Both the position numbers and the translations under genes were made by a program. The notes under the pieces were generated by a model. The model did no database searches, was not told where the DNA came from, and saw only the letters and a list, made by a program, of their open reading frames with translations. A DNA stretch of 64,000 nucleotides, taken from Sisyra terminalis (lineage: Eukaryota > Arthropoda > Insecta > Neuroptera > Sisyridae). Below are positions 1 through 12,394 of this stretch, piece after piece (the stretch's first letter is position 1; each line of letters begins with the position of its first letter). The stretch is taken from assembly GCA_958496175.1 (NCBI GenBank), contig OY292276.1, positions 28,166,001-28,230,000 of the forward strand. Direction: 5' to 3'.

Positions 1-788
1 TTTACTTTCACCTCTGGAAAAATGAGAAAAACATATTTATCTATCACGCAAAACTATTTTCTCAAAACTGAACAATGATCTACATAAAAGACTATGTAGA
101 GAAGTAAAGCTTCACTAAGTGGCTTAAAAACCAAATCCTATTATATCTATAACTAAATATCCCCAATAAGCTTTTGAGTGTCAACATCGAGTTGAAATTC
201 TGTTCGTGCTTATTTAAATTAAAAAATATAAATAAAATCCTTCCGTATTTATCGTCGTAAAATGTTTTAAAATTATCGAACTATAAAATATTTTCAGCGA
301 TCAACTTTCACCATTAATTTTAATACCGCATTCATCATACCGTAAAAATAACTGTTAGAAAAATCTATTTTTATTCTGAAATTTTCCAAGATATAAGGGT
401 GTGGTAGGAGTAGTGTCATAAATAATCATTACTAACGCGTTCATATAAAATGAAATAAATGTATATATTTTTATTCAGTATCGTGACTTATTTAAAAAGA
501 AATATTCAAAATGAATTCAATAAATGAATAGGTATAGTGTGTAAAAAATATAATAGCAAAAAGAATAAGAAATAAAAATTGATTCCTGCTTTTTAAATTT
601 TACCTAAAATCTAAATATTTTAACTAAGATAAAGCATATTTTTTGTGATGATTAACACTATATTATAAACTCTATAATAAACTTCAGTGGTCCCCAAAGT
701 TGACTGGGTTCCAACCCATCTAAGAAAAATTTCCAATTTTGGGGTCCATCTTTTAGCTATCTTAGAGAAAAGTGGGAATAAATATTGG

Positions 789-1337
789 TAGTGTCCGACT
801 GAAATTAGTTTTAACGGCCGAAACCGAAACTTCTCATCGAATCCGAAACCGAATCATTATTACTCAGTCTTCACTTTTAAATCCCATTGATATTTATATT
901 CATATGATTATTCCTTCTTATTTCAAATAAATTATTTGTGCAGAAATAAGGGGTTGATTTGGAAAAAATGCACCTTTCTCTAATATTTCTTTTTAATATT
1001 AGTATCAAAATTACTTTTTACTTATTACATTTAGGTACCCAAAACAAAAAGTACTCTTTCTTATACCTTAAAAACAAAATAATTTCCTCTAAACTTTGCT
1101 CAGTTTTCTCTATACAAAAAAATAAAGAAAATATTAAAAATAACTTAAATGAACTGATTGTATCCATAACTAAAGAATCTAATTTTATAACTGAGAATCA
1201 ATAATTAATCATCACTTTAATCTCACGAATTCAGTTTCAGTTTCAGTCGTTGTTTCGGCTTGTCGACAGACGAAACCAAAACTCATATTTTGCCGAAACT
1301 AGGCATAAACCGAAACCGAAAGTTCGGTCGAACACTA
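789..1337. mobile_element. Non-autonomous hAT-like element with 8-bp target duplication
   Basis: Ends are TAGTGTCCGACTGAA (left, 789) and the inverted equivalent of TAGTGTTCGACCGAA (right, ending 1337). They are flanked by AATATTGG (781-788) and AATATTGT (1338-1345), a 7/8 match as expected for hAT 8-bp duplications. Both sub-terminal regions carry CCGAAACCGAAAC-type short repeats in opposite orientation. The interior has no transposase similarity that I can see. Confidence 0.75.
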
Positions 1338-2087
1338 AATATTGTTAATGCTATGGGGGCCCAGCTTCTAAACTTTTATGCCAACTAGTGGCAAACGATT
1401 CAATATTATGGGGTCACTCTCAAACCTAATGTGTGACTTATTTTGTCAATAATTATTAATAAAATATCTATTTCAATCGGAAGCTTTAATCGCTACTTAT
1501 CGCACATATATAAAATGTATATCATTGACGCATTAACCTAATGAAAAGCTTAAGAAAATATAATTCAATCTTCAGTTCTCAACCATGTATCAAACACAAA
1601 TGTTTTTAATTCATTTTTCATAATTTCGCAACAAACAGGCTTAGCTTTAGTGCATCAAATACATTTATTGGTTAGTAGATAAATATTTAATGGTTGATAA
1701 ACGTACATGACAGTGTTTTTAATGTCTGCTTAAAATATAGCCAACTAGCATAGCTATCATGGCATCATAACTATCATAACTATCAATAGCACATCTAACA
1801 ATAGGGGAAACTTGGCCAGTTTTCGGTTTGAACTTGAATATTCTTTTAAATATTTGTATTTATATTAGGAAAACTCAATGGCGTGTTATCCATAAGGCAA
1901 ACTAGGCATGAGCCCAGGGGCGCGAACTCACAAAGGGGCGCAAGGCGAGCGCTTGAAAAAAACATACCTCTATGCTAATATTAATTGTGCTAGTAAAGAA
2001 ATGCCAACTATGCTCATCAATTATATATCTCATCAATACTACTAGGTACTAATACTGATTAAAATTTATACAGTTTTTACGGACTTA
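1338..2087. other. Gene-free gap, AT-rich
   Basis: No coding signal. Near 1884-1945 the wording ATAAGGCAAACTAGGCATGA with GGGGCGCGAA recalls decayed hAT-type ends but has no partner. Confidence 0.4.
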
Positions 2088-2260
2088 GGACATTTAAAAG
2101 TCCTTACATTGAAACTGGAGTGAGGCAAAAGATGTTCCCGAGAGATTCAAATTTGGGGTAGAAAAAATTAGAAATCGTTCAACTATACGAGAAATATGTG
2201 GAAACTTCCAGAAAGGGTCAAATTGGTATAAACAAGGCGATGAACTGCCTAAAGTTTCAC
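2088..2260 (+). repeat. Dispersed repeat related to 31271-31449
   Basis: Shares ordered blocks with 31271-31449: GGACTTAGGACATT/GGACCTAGAATATT, TTACATTGAAACTGGAGTG, a TGGAAACTTCC block and a TATAAA-containing end. No coding remnant follows it here, so it is a truncated or solo copy. Confidence 0.45.
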
Positions 2261-2509
2261 GCTATCAAGTTGCAAGTTACAAGTTAAAGTACAAAATAAA
2301 TCGCGACAACCGTTAAAGTAGTTGTTATAAAATAAATAAATTATTTTGGATAGTGTGAAATAATAAACGTGTGGGTAATAATATAAATTATATTATTGTT
2401 ATATGTCTTGAAACAAATTTAAGCGAACCCGTCAAAATAAATAATAGTAAAAACGTAACACAATAAATGAAATATACTGCCGTCTTATTTATGTAATACA
2501 ATTTTCAAA

Positions 2510-2805
2510 AGTAAACTTTAAACATATATTTGAACAAAAGTTCCAACAAATGTGTTTTAGACGTATTGCTCTGCTACGTATTTCGATAGCCAAGCAATCT
2601 TCTTCAGTGGTCATGAAGTAGGTTGAATCGCTCCGTAACTGCTATGTGATGGATACACAAAGTATCCACATGGTAGCTAGGAAGCGATCCAATATTGCTT
2701 GATGCCCACTGAGAAGATTGTTTGTTAATCGAAATACGTGTCCAGGCATTATGACCAAAATACATTCATTTGACTTTTTGTTCAAATTTATGTTTATACC
2801 TACTT
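2510..2805. repeat. Imperfect fold-back element
   Basis: Left arm ACGTATTTCGATAGCCAAGC (from 2576), continuing through CTTCAGTGG to GGATAC (2651-2656), pairs with GTATCCACATGGTAGC (from 2662) through CCACTGAGAAGATTGTTTG to ATCGAAATACGTG (ending 2740). Pairing resumes in the flanks (TATTTGAACAAAAG / CTTTTTGTTCAAATTTA). CATACGTATTTCGATTGTCA at 42013 is a related end. Confidence 0.6.
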
Positions 2806-3660
2806 TACTTTTATAAATTAGATACCATAAATAAAACTACAATATATTTTAATGTTGTATAAACAGTATAAATTTTGGTTAAAAAATATTTTTTCTTTGT
2901 ATCAACTGTTGAATTGATAATAAGGAAGTTGGAATTTGCTTACGGACCTAAAAAATCTACTTACGCCACTGAAAGTATATATGTTCAAAGTAAAAATTCA
3001 GAAAATATACTAATTTTATTCTTTCAAAACTAAAAAATGTGCCTTTATTTTAATATTAGATTGAAGAAAATTCAGTTAGATGTCTAATTATTTCCTACAT
3101 ATCAGTTATACATTATATGAAATTTATTTACGTTCATCACCTGACATCTGGTTTAACTAAGAATTAGTACTATCCATTAATTATGTCAATAATTCTACAA
3201 TGGAAAAGGTGGGTCATGGCACACTGAATATTGGGGAACACTGACCTAATAAAAAAGGGTATAAATCTTCTAATCTTGTAAGTTGTAAACAGAATAAGAC
3301 ATAATAATCTCATAAGAAAATTAATTTTCAGTATATTGTTATTTACGTTGGTTATTTTAAGAAATAAAAGTGCTTTAAAATGTTTTTAATCTCTGATAAA
3401 AATCAATAAGTCAAAAATAGTAAAAGATATAATTGTTTTTTGACTTTAATTGAAGACACGTTTTAAAATCTGTTATTTAAGACCGAAAAATTAATTTGAT
3501 TTAATTAGTACAGTTAAAAGATGAAGTAAATCTGACTATAGTTACCTTTATATAAAACCGAAAATTTTAATGTTAGGGTATGAAAATTAACACCTCCATA
3601 GTAGGTAATTTAAAAATATAATGTTAACTCATACCTCGACTCCCAATTAATTTTATGTAA
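2806..3660. other. Gene-free gap
   Basis: AT-rich, apart from the hAT-like end at 3200-3243. The missing 3' exons of the minus-strand gene could lie here or to the left, but none could be supported. Confidence 0.4.
3200..3243 (-). mobile_element. hAT-like terminal fragment
   Basis: Read on the minus strand from 3243, it begins CAGTGTTCCCCAATATTCAG and runs into GTGTGCCATGACCCACC, the typical look of a hAT end. The opposite end was not found. Confidence 0.4.
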
Positions 3661-3807
3661 TCTCAAATTTGAATCAAATCACGCATCAAGAAACTCAATC
3701 TCGCATTCATGCTACGTTTTCTTAACCTTAATAAAGCCCATATGTAACACATTTCAAAAAACCTTGATCTAGATATTTTTCTTTTTGCAAAAAAAAAAAA
3801 CACAAAC

Positions 3808-5217
3808 CTTCGATTTGGTGGAGCTCGATGAACGCTTTCAATTTCATGTTGATTTGAGGCAACACCATTCGGCATTAGCGGCGCCGAAAGCCCCGAGCTT
3901 TGGCAATTCGGACGACGCTTTGGGGTCTGATCTTGATACTCTAGTTTGAACGAATCGAGTGGTCGATATTTGTACCGCGTTGGTGATATCTCCTAGTGTC
4001 CCAAAAATGAGATTAGATAGTAATCGCGTAGAAAAGCAACCGGATAGTGACTTCTTACCTTAACTGGTTCGGTTGTTATAATCTGGCCATTGGAAACGGA
4101 CGGCAATGGGAACGGTTGAAAACGGCGTTTGTACTCACTGCGATACTTGAGCGTCGATCCTTCCTCCGTTCGCAAATTATCCTGCGGCTTCAAATAACCG
4201 GCCGGCCGTCGACGCCGAAACTGGCACAAACCATCTACTGTCAAACCCGGTGGAAATCCATGCCAACAACTCCCAAACAGTCCGCCAGCTGTAAGACCAT
4301 TCCTAGTCGGAGATTGGTTATCATGATCACCTATAATTTTTCAATACAATTAACGTTTCCATTAATCCATTAACTTCCATTTTTAACCTGGAGATTCCGT
4401 GTTGAGGGCGGGGCGAATACGGGGTTTACGATGAGGTGACTTCCGCTGCTCTTCCGACTCGCGATCAACTTTTCCGTGACTAAGAAAACGCAAAATATCC
4501 AAATAGATTATCTTAGATCGTTATTTAGATGAGTCGAACCGTTTTTTTTTCACGTCTTATCCGCCGATTAGAAAACCGATCGATCGAATACACGTAATGC
4601 GGTATAGTTACAGCATAAATTGAAATGAATTATATTGAATTTAAGTAGCGCTTTGAGAACAAAAAATTGCCGTTTATTTTGTACTGTCACGCCCGTGTCA
4701 GGACTACAATTGAATAAATTTTTAGCCTTCCAGACGTTCATGTTTAATAGGTATAGGTATAGCACATTATATATGTATGCTAGTGTATAGGTATAAATGT
4801 AATTTTCATATATAAAAACGTACGTATATGCTAGTTATATTCGAACCCCTTTTGAAGCAATGTTCAGATTTTCTTTCATGATAAAAATTATGCACGACAA
4901 AGAACCTTTTCGGTTCAGTTAAACTTTAAACTTCAGCGTATTTAAACCTATACTTGACAATTGGTAAAGTTAATCTCTTCAATTAAAATTTCAATATAAT
5001 ATCAAAACTATTAAAAATATATATTATAATTGATTTTTTAATTACAAGATGTTTCATCATTCTACCATTTACAAAGAACATAAGTATATTAATAAATTCA
5101 TCCCCTACCAACACCAAAATAAAATTGCAAAGCATTCATTAAATTTTAAATTTTATTGTAAATTACTCACTTGTTGAACCATACGAGCTGGGCTGCTTTT
5201 TCGAAAATGGTATCAAA
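3808..5217 (-). CDS. Partial minus-strand gene, four consecutive exons; possible MDM1-like microtubule-binding protein
   Basis: Four GT-AG bounded blocks on the minus strand join in one frame: 5217-5171 (47 nt), 4479-4388 (92 nt), 4330-4059 (272 nt) and 3992-3808 (185 nt). Phases agree at all three junctions and no stop occurs, which is unlikely by chance. These blocks are far richer in G+C than their surroundings. The peptide is basic and Pro/Arg/Ser-rich. The 272-nt exon holds LKYRSEYKRRFQPF, and the 185-nt exon holds PTRYKYRP and FKLEYQD. SEYxRxF-type motifs are known from the microtubule-binding repeats of nuclear protein MDM1; that link is from one motif only and is tentative. The first and last exons are not found: the gene must continue upstream of 5217 (higher coordinates) and downstream of 3808 (lower coordinates, perhaps beyond the window edge). 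Confidence 0.6.
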
Positions 5218-5384
5218 CTGAGAAATATTATATATTTATTTTTTTTTTGTCAATTTATAAAAATTTTACAGTGGTTGGTAGTTTTAAGCAAACAATTTTG
5301 CTATTAGAAATTGAAATGGTCAGGAAAATATTTTGGCACTTCGGGGCACATGATGTGAATAGACAAAATACGGGACAGAAATAA

Positions 5385-5485
5385 TTTGCTTCTTGCGGTA
5401 GTGAAAAGACCGGCACCCGGAATCGATCCGGACAACCGGAGTCTGCGTTCATCCCTCGAACATAGGCGCCCGCACCTTTGTCCTA
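5385..5485 (-). repeat. GC-rich tRNA-like island, possible SINE head
   Basis: The minus strand reads GTGCGGGCGCCTATG ... GGATCGATTCCGGGTGCCGG within about 70 nt, in the order of internal A and B boxes of a pol III unit. It is far richer in G+C than its surroundings. A coding exon of the minus-strand gene is the alternative, but no matching donor and phase were found. Confidence 0.35.
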
Positions 5486-6235
5486 TATATATGTGTGTTA
5501 CAAAACGCTCACATATTCACACAAATTGTACTCAATGATAAGACAAAAAACACGTCATTGAATTTTCTACAGTAACGAATTATGAAATTAAATCTAATAA
5601 TTATCGATTGGTTACGAAATGGTTTCTTTTATTGGATATAAAAAATAGTCATTCGTTATATTATAGGTGTAAATATACATAGTTAGAATTATAATCTATT
5701 CCAAAAAAATAATTTATTAGTTTTAGTAAAGTCGTGACATTATCAAAAAAAATAATCTAATGAGAATGAGCTTCATTATATTTTTATTAGATATAACCTA
5801 CTTTTATACGTAAATGTCATTTTTCTCGCCTTTTTTATTTTATTTTTATTACAAAAACGCATTGATCCACCCTCTAAAATATATACTTACATTTTTATAA
5901 ATTGTTAAATCTACACTTACATATAAAATTCAAGCTTATATTATCTTTGCGGAAAAAAGATGCATAAACTTTAAGACTTTTATATTATTTAGCATTAAGA
6001 GGTGGCGCATCGCATTTCTTTATTTCCTTAAAAATAACATCAGAAAAGAATATTTTACTTCTTCTGATTTTTATGACAACCAAACTGTACCTAACACAAA
6101 GAATCTACAAGCAAATTTTTATAGGAAGAAGGTTCTCAATTCAGTACATATTTTTTTGTAAATGATCAGACAGCAGTTTTCATAGAGTAATCCGACATTT
6201 TATTTTAATGGTTCTTTCTTTATTGATTAAGATAT

Positions 6236-6700
6236 GCGTTGAAGTTGGCCATCCTTAAATTTGAAAATTCAAATTGTCTTCTAAGAGTGAATGAGAGAAG
6301 ATGATGTCTGGTACCCTAAATCAATATATATGAAATCGTTTGTCCTGATTGACTGACTGGTGGACCAACGCGCAGCCTAAACCACTGGTCGTAGAGACGT
6401 AAAATTTTGAAGGTGTATCTATACTTACACATAAATTCTAACGTCTATCTGTAGTTTTAAATTTTTACCCCAATTTCAGGGGAAATATTTGTTCCAAGAT
6501 GTTCTTATTCCAAATTTAACGTTTTGAAAAATTTTGTCTGTCTATCTTTCTGTGTGCCTTCTTTTAACTAAAGAACGGTACAATGGATTTTAACAAAATT
6601 TGGTATAAAGATACAAAACAATTTTTCACTCACTACAGACTATATATAATTTCTCAAAAACAAAAAAGAGATGGTATCCTCTACGTAAAACTGAGGGGTT
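6236..6700 (+). repeat. Dispersed repeat with GTTTGTCCTGATTGACTGAC
   Basis: ATGAAATCGTTTGTCCTGAT followed by TGACTGACTGG, CAACGCGCAGCC and GAACGGTACAATGGATTTTA is wording I associate with common insect interspersed repeats. The AAATCGTTTGTCCT start recurs at 7357, and the block at 7350-7530 is found inverted at 23230-23410. Confidence 0.45.
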
Positions 6701-6924
6701 AAAACATTTTTTGACCATATAAAGATATATGATATATCAATAGATATAGTTCAAATAGTACAGTTGATATAGATCAAAGTTCTTTAAAAATTATAATCAA
6801 GTTTCATTACACTTTTTTCGATGAATTAAAAATTAAGACAGTAAATTCTTTTCAAAGTGCAAAAAATATCTTTTTAAAATATAAGCATTTTTATACACAA
6901 ACAATCATAAATAACGTTATATAT

Positions 6925-7000
6925 GATATCTTATTGGTGCAGAGGTTAACGTATTCACTGGGTATGTAAAAAAACATGAGTTTGAGTCCTTTGTATTCTT
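6925..7000 (+). repeat. Second type of tRNA-like SINE head
   Basis: TTATTGGTGCAGAGGTTAAC followed by a B-box-like GAGTTTGAGTCC about 40 bp later. The wording differs from the main SINE family; it may be a related subfamily. Confidence 0.4.
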
Positions 7001-7143
7001 TTTTAAGTTTTTAACTTTTTTCTTTATACTGTAAAATTATGATTAATACACTCCAGAAAATTGCTTACCAAAAAAATACTATCGAATATAGTTATAATAA
7101 CAAAACTCATAGTAAAAATGAATACATTTTCTTTTTTAATTGT

Positions 7144-7306
7144 TGTTTACCGTCGCTTTATAACTTCAAAGATCTTGACTCTAGGGTCTCTAAGGTTAAT
7201 AAAAATCCATAATCGTGAAATATCGAAAATTTGCTCGATATGAGGATCGAACCCAACACCTACAATTTTGGAGTGGTCACCTTCACCACTTAGCCACCAG
7301 TAGGTG
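7144..7306 (-). repeat. tRNA-derived SINE, copy 1 (near full length)
   Basis: On the minus strand: CTACTGGTGGCTAAGTGGTG (A-box-like head), GGGTTCGATCCTC (B-box), then the body GAGCAAATTTTCGATATTTC, ...CCTAGAGTC..., and the end AAAGCGACGGTAAACAACA. Same order as the other copies. Confidence 0.75.
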
Positions 7307-7349
7307 ATAAAAATATTTTATTGTCGGCAAATTAATTTATTTATAATAT

Positions 7350-7535
7350 ATCTATAAAATCGTTTGTCCTAACATACTGATGAAATTGGGGAGGTATATT
7401 CCTTATACGATGTAACATCTGATAAGAAAGCCATTTTGAAAATTCCTTCCCTAAAAGAGTAAGAAAGGGTGGCAAATTTTGTATAGAATCACATGTGGTC
7501 TAATCAACAATCGAAATTTCAAATTTTATCAGCAT
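7350..7535 (+). repeat. Dispersed repeat, partner inverted at 23230-23410
   Basis: Blocks ATTCCTTATACGATG, GAAAATTCCTTCCCTAAAAG and GTCTAATCAACAATCGAAAT match the inverse of 23230-23410 (ATTCCTTATAAGAAG, AAAATTCCTACCCTAAAAGA, TTAATCAACAATCGAAATTT). Confidence 0.5.
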
Positions 7536-9175
7536 AGCTGGAGAATAAGTATACCTAGTAACCTACTGTTCTTAGCACTTAAAGAGAAACCCTGGAATAT
7601 TGTATATAAGAAAGAACTTTTTATATTTATACTTTTTAATTTAGTATTTCTGTATATTGTGCATCAAAACCAACAATGATATTACATAGATTATGTATGC
7701 TATAGATCTACTCTCTACTAGGTATAGATTATTTAGTATCAGCATAAGAGCCAGAAAAATATGTTAACATTATTGAATTTATACTCATTAAAAGTTAATG
7801 AACAAACAAACTATTTAAAATTAGGATTGAACTCTTCGAGCACATAGGTATTATCATTTATATTAAAATAAATATTCCAATCATATTTTAAGTCTAGATT
7901 TTATAGGTAATTTGTCCAGCGATTCGGGCGAGTGGAAGCTAATATGGAATAAAATCTATTATCTCAGCAGTAGAGATATACGTTGACTCTACTTTTTGTT
8001 TAAACATTGTAAAATCATGTAAAACTTCCAAATAATAATTTTAAGTTATATTAATATTTTCGCACTCCCGGAAAATTGTGAAAAACCTTTCGTACGGGAA
8101 TTTCGAGTAGGTCTTGCATAAGGAACTGCATATTATTTTAACTATTCACTTTTTAGTTAACATTCGTTAGGTGTAATTAAATAAACATATTTTTATATTT
8201 TATGTCTTTAAATTTTGGAAAAAGATAAATAAGAATTTACATTTTCGCTGATTTTAACTGGAAAATATTAACAAATAAAAACTCTTTTTCCTTTAGAAAG
8301 GAATATTCTGTCTTTAAAATAATTTCTGGAAAATAAAAATTTAATTGCCACTAGATTTTTAAGACAAGAATAAAAATGATTCTTCTTGGGCGTACAATAG
8401 ACAAAGTCGAATATAAGAATGTCGTGTGCACATATTAAGTGATTAGTTAAGGACTCTCAAGTTTGATTTTCAAAGAAACGATAAAATGACTATGTAATCA
8501 CTAAAGCTTGTATTTTATAGTTAGAAACGTTAAGTATAAGAGAAAAAATTCAGTGTATTGAAATCTTATATAATATACAAATGTTGTTTGCAATCAATGT
8601 TTTGAATGAAAATGATTAGAAGTATTAATTAATTAAATGAAATTTGGAAATAAATATTAAATATTGTAGTTTATTTAAAAATTAGTAATAGATTATATAT
8701 AAGGTAGATATAAGGCTTATTATATAAGGTAGCCCAGCAACCACACTAGAACATAACGAAGAAAAGTACAAAAATTATAAATAACAGATATTAATTCTAC
8801 ATGATTTCCTTATATTCGGCTTCTTATTTGACTGTACTTGGAGCCATATATAAATATTTTCAGACCTAAAGCTAATAAAATATACATCGTTAAGTCAAAA
8901 ATATAAATAAACAAAATAACAATAATGAGAATAACTTTTAAATTAGTGATTGTCCTTAACAGTTCCATCAAAACTCAAAATTTTGATACTATTTCACTGT
9001 TTACTGTAAATGCTGAGAAAATATTGAAATTCTCTTTTAATTCATTTGATTTTAATACAATTTTAACTTTTTTTAGTAAGGAGCATCATATTTTATTGAA
9101 TAATTAACCAAGATAAAAAATGTTTGATGAAAAAAAATCGAATGGCTAAAAACTATTTACAAAACCAAAAATTAT
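7536..9175. other. Gene-free gap, nothing recognised
   Basis: Very AT-rich; short open frames here have no codon bias or motif. Confidence 0.4.
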
Positions 9176-9341
9176 TAACTGGTGGCCGAGTGGTCAAAAC
9201 GGCTGCTCCAAAACTGATGGGTGATAAGTTCGAATCTCGTATCGAACAATTGTTTATATTTCTCGAATTATGGATTTTATTATCGCTAGAGTCGCTACAT
9301 ACCTAGGTAGTTCTAAACCAACTGTAAATACGATAAAAAAA
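9176..9341 (+). repeat. tRNA-derived SINE, copy 2
   Basis: Head CTGGTGGCCGAGTGGTCAAA, B-box AAGTTCGAATCTCGTATCGA, body ATTTCTCGAATTATGGATTT and CGCTAGAGTCGCTA. The cloverleaf does not close, so this is a SINE head and not a functional tRNA gene. Confidence 0.75.
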
Positions 9342-11900
9342 CGAATGTTTAAAATGATTTAATGGTAATGTAGCAATAATTCATTGTTCTTTTACTCTTT
9401 ATGCCTTTGTTTTATTTCATTTGTTTTTTACTAAGAACCTTCTACGATCCTTACTAGGAACTAGAAAATACTAGGAACCTTCGTATTCTGATTGTTTTAT
9501 TCGCCAAGTTAAGCTTTCACTTTTGAATGATTGTTTTCAATAGACCTAATGAACATAATCTAAACATAACTTAAAGAATAACTTTAATTGTTTTAAAAAC
9601 ATTCTTTACTTAATCAAAACACAATTTAACTGTTAATGTTGAGCTTTACTTTATAAAATTTTAGAAATATTTATTTAAAAATACAAAAATTAATCGTTAA
9701 ATTCAAAATGCCTAAAACGATATCCTGTTGACCCGGAAATAAAATGACGTCACAATACGAAACTTTAAAATCCCATGAAGGTTTTTCCATGCCAAATGTA
9801 CTTAAACAAAAGAAACATGTTGTTTAAATCGCTTAAACATTATGTTAATGATTTAAACTGTTTACAATCTGCTCAACCTCTGTTCCTAAGAAAAAAAGTT
9901 GAGTATATTTTTTACGATATAAAAATGTTTTCCATGTCGACAAATTGTCGAAAATGTCAATAATTGTGTATATTATTATTGTTTCTATGGTAACCGATCT
10001 GTTTAAATCTTGGTTTTACTACGCGTAACTGTGTACTGTGTCGTCATCGAGGACCTATAACCACACGTATTGTTTTCGAATTCTTATTTGATCATTAAAA
10101 TTTAACATTTTCCCTAGCAAAATACATGTTTTTCATAACTAAAAATTGAATTTTTTTCTCATATTAATAATGTCCTTTATCGATTAAGAAAATAAAAAAA
10201 GTGCATATCGTCCATTGTATCTAATAAATTATTTAACAATTAAATTTTACATGTTTCTTAAATTCGCCATATTATCAAGTAACGCTTACATGTTTTATAC
10301 AGCTTGATCTCATACTGCTCATAGTATAATAAAAATGAAAGTTACGACCTACTTTGCTTTGTATTTTGAGTGTAGGTAACAGATAATACAACAGGGACAC
10401 CAATAGATAGACTCAATAGAACTTAACAGGATAAACAGGATATTAAAAATTAAATAGTTATTGGAGGAGCCCAATTATATATATCCTTTATTTTTCCAGA
10501 TTTATTACCAAGTTCTTTAGTCGCACTCCACGTTTGTCGTAAGCTGTTCGTATGAAAAATATGGTATAATACAATATTTTTAAATATACACTTCATTTAT
10601 TAGATATCAATCTACAACACTCATCAATACAATAAAATTGATTGATGGAATATTAAATTTAAATAATATTCCATCTTTGAAAAAAATGTACTCCTCTAAG
10701 TAAAAAAACAGTTTAATAGCGATCATTTAAAAAAGAATAAATTCCAATTACTATGATGTCAATTATAGTAATTTGAAAACGTAAATGATTTCTTTTTATA
10801 GTATTTTTATAAAAAAATAGAATGATTGATGCAATACGAAGTTGTTGAATAATAAAACATTCAATCTTTGCGACTTAACAAAGAATAGAGAATCTCACAA
10901 TGGAAATTCCAATAAAAATTATTTGACGTCCACAATACAATAGTTGGAATTGTGGAGTTGAATAAAACATTTAAGAACTTGAAATCTATTAAAAAAAAAA
11001 CTGTGGTTTCAACAAATCACTGGGTGGGATTATTGTATTATGGAGATACAGTTTTATTATTGATTAAACACATTTTAATTGTGATTGAAATATTTGGGTT
11101 ACATCAAATATCAACAAATCGATGAAATGTCTGCGGGCAAATGGTCTCCGTTCTTTTATCGACGGTATTGATGTAAGCTTTGCTTTCTTTTTTAAGTGTT
11201 TATTTTGTCTCTTACAGTGCCAATAAAATGTAAATGTAATATAAAATAAAAGCTTAAGGTATGTCAGTATGTGCCACTAACCTACTTTTTCAATCACGAA
11301 TCCCAAATTTAAGGAATTCCAGATCATTGTCCTTATGAATAAACTTTCTATATATGTATTATGTATGTATAACAATTGGAAAAATATGTTTGTTTATGTC
11401 CTTGCTGAAAAACATGAGAAAAACCAATCACATTAAAGTAATTATAAAGTTATTTTAAGCAATAGTTTGTTTTCCTTTCCTTGATATTGTAATACTATCT
11501 TACCTATTTCATTATTTAATCAACATTAGAAGAAAACATAACTATATAACAGCTTCTCTTTTTTTTTAATCCCTAAACTATTTTTGCGCACTAGTGCTCG
11601 TATTAGGAAAGAGAAATCGGTGATGTGACTAAAAAACGTAAAAAAATATTTGAGGTATCATTCCATTCGTGCAATGGAATGTGGGTTAATAGTAAATAGA
11701 TTTAGGTACACACATATGTGGATGTATATGTCAGTGTATACAATTTCGTTATAGATGAAGCAATTTAGCACAAAAAAGGTCAAAAGCTTGAAAATTAAAA
11801 CTGGAAAACAAGTTGGATCAACATGCAGTCTTTTGCATTTGGTTCGCTTAAAGCATTTAAAAAAATATTTATTTATATTTTCTTTGATTTTTTTTTTTTT
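9342..11900. other. Gene-free gap, AT-rich
   Basis: No exon-like island. A TGACGTCA motif near 9745 and short ATTGATGGAATATT inverted pairs near 10640-10675 are the only structure noted. Confidence 0.4.
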
Positions 11901-11904
11901 TTTG

Positions 11905-12096
11905 TATACCGACTTCTTCAGGTACTTTTTAATTATTAATAACACCAATTTAATAGTTATTTAAATTAAATATCAAGCCAATAGAATCAAAATGTCGTAA
12001 TAACCTTTATAATTGTTATTTCCAAGATAACTTCAGAATAATTGAAAGTTAAATTGGTGTTATTAAGAATTAAATAGTTCCTGAAGAAGTTGGGAA
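11905..12096. repeat. Inverted repeat
   Basis: GACTTCTTCAGGTACTTTTT AATTATTAATAACACCAATT (11910-11950) pairs with AAATTGGTGTTATTAAGAAT TAAATAGTTCCTGAAGAAGT (12051-12090), with about 100 bp between. No coding frame. Confidence 0.55.
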
Positions 12097-12394
12097 ACCA
12101 ATGAAACGTGTTGTATAAAAATAAAAACTCCCAAAACAAAGAGAATATAAATAATTATAAACTAACTATTGAAAAGAACCACCAAAATTTAAAAAAAATG
12201 ATGTGTACTTATGTATGCACATGAGAAGTTATACTTTTTTGGCATAATTAAAAAAAATGTTTATATTCCACTGCCATAACTTCATTCAGTGACTGAACTG
12301 GTACACCAATTATTAGTGGTTTGTGATAACTAAAATACAAAACAATTATAAACACAATTAGCTATTAGTATTAACATATCATACATAATAAGCA

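Noticed and set aside
685..720. hAT-like start CAGTGGTCCCCAAAG
   Set aside because: No inverted partner or target duplication was found; the next element at 789 is separate.
4047..4373. 108-codon plus-strand frame
   Set aside because: Shadow of the minus-strand exons, which are frame-compatible with each other and have proper splice sites.
9181..9260. Functional tRNA gene
   Set aside because: A and B boxes are present, but acceptor and anticodon stems do not pair and the same unit is repeated ten times with a SINE body.
11658..11948. 96-codon minus-strand frame
   Set aside because: Poly-K from a T-run and no motif; overlaps an inverted repeat.
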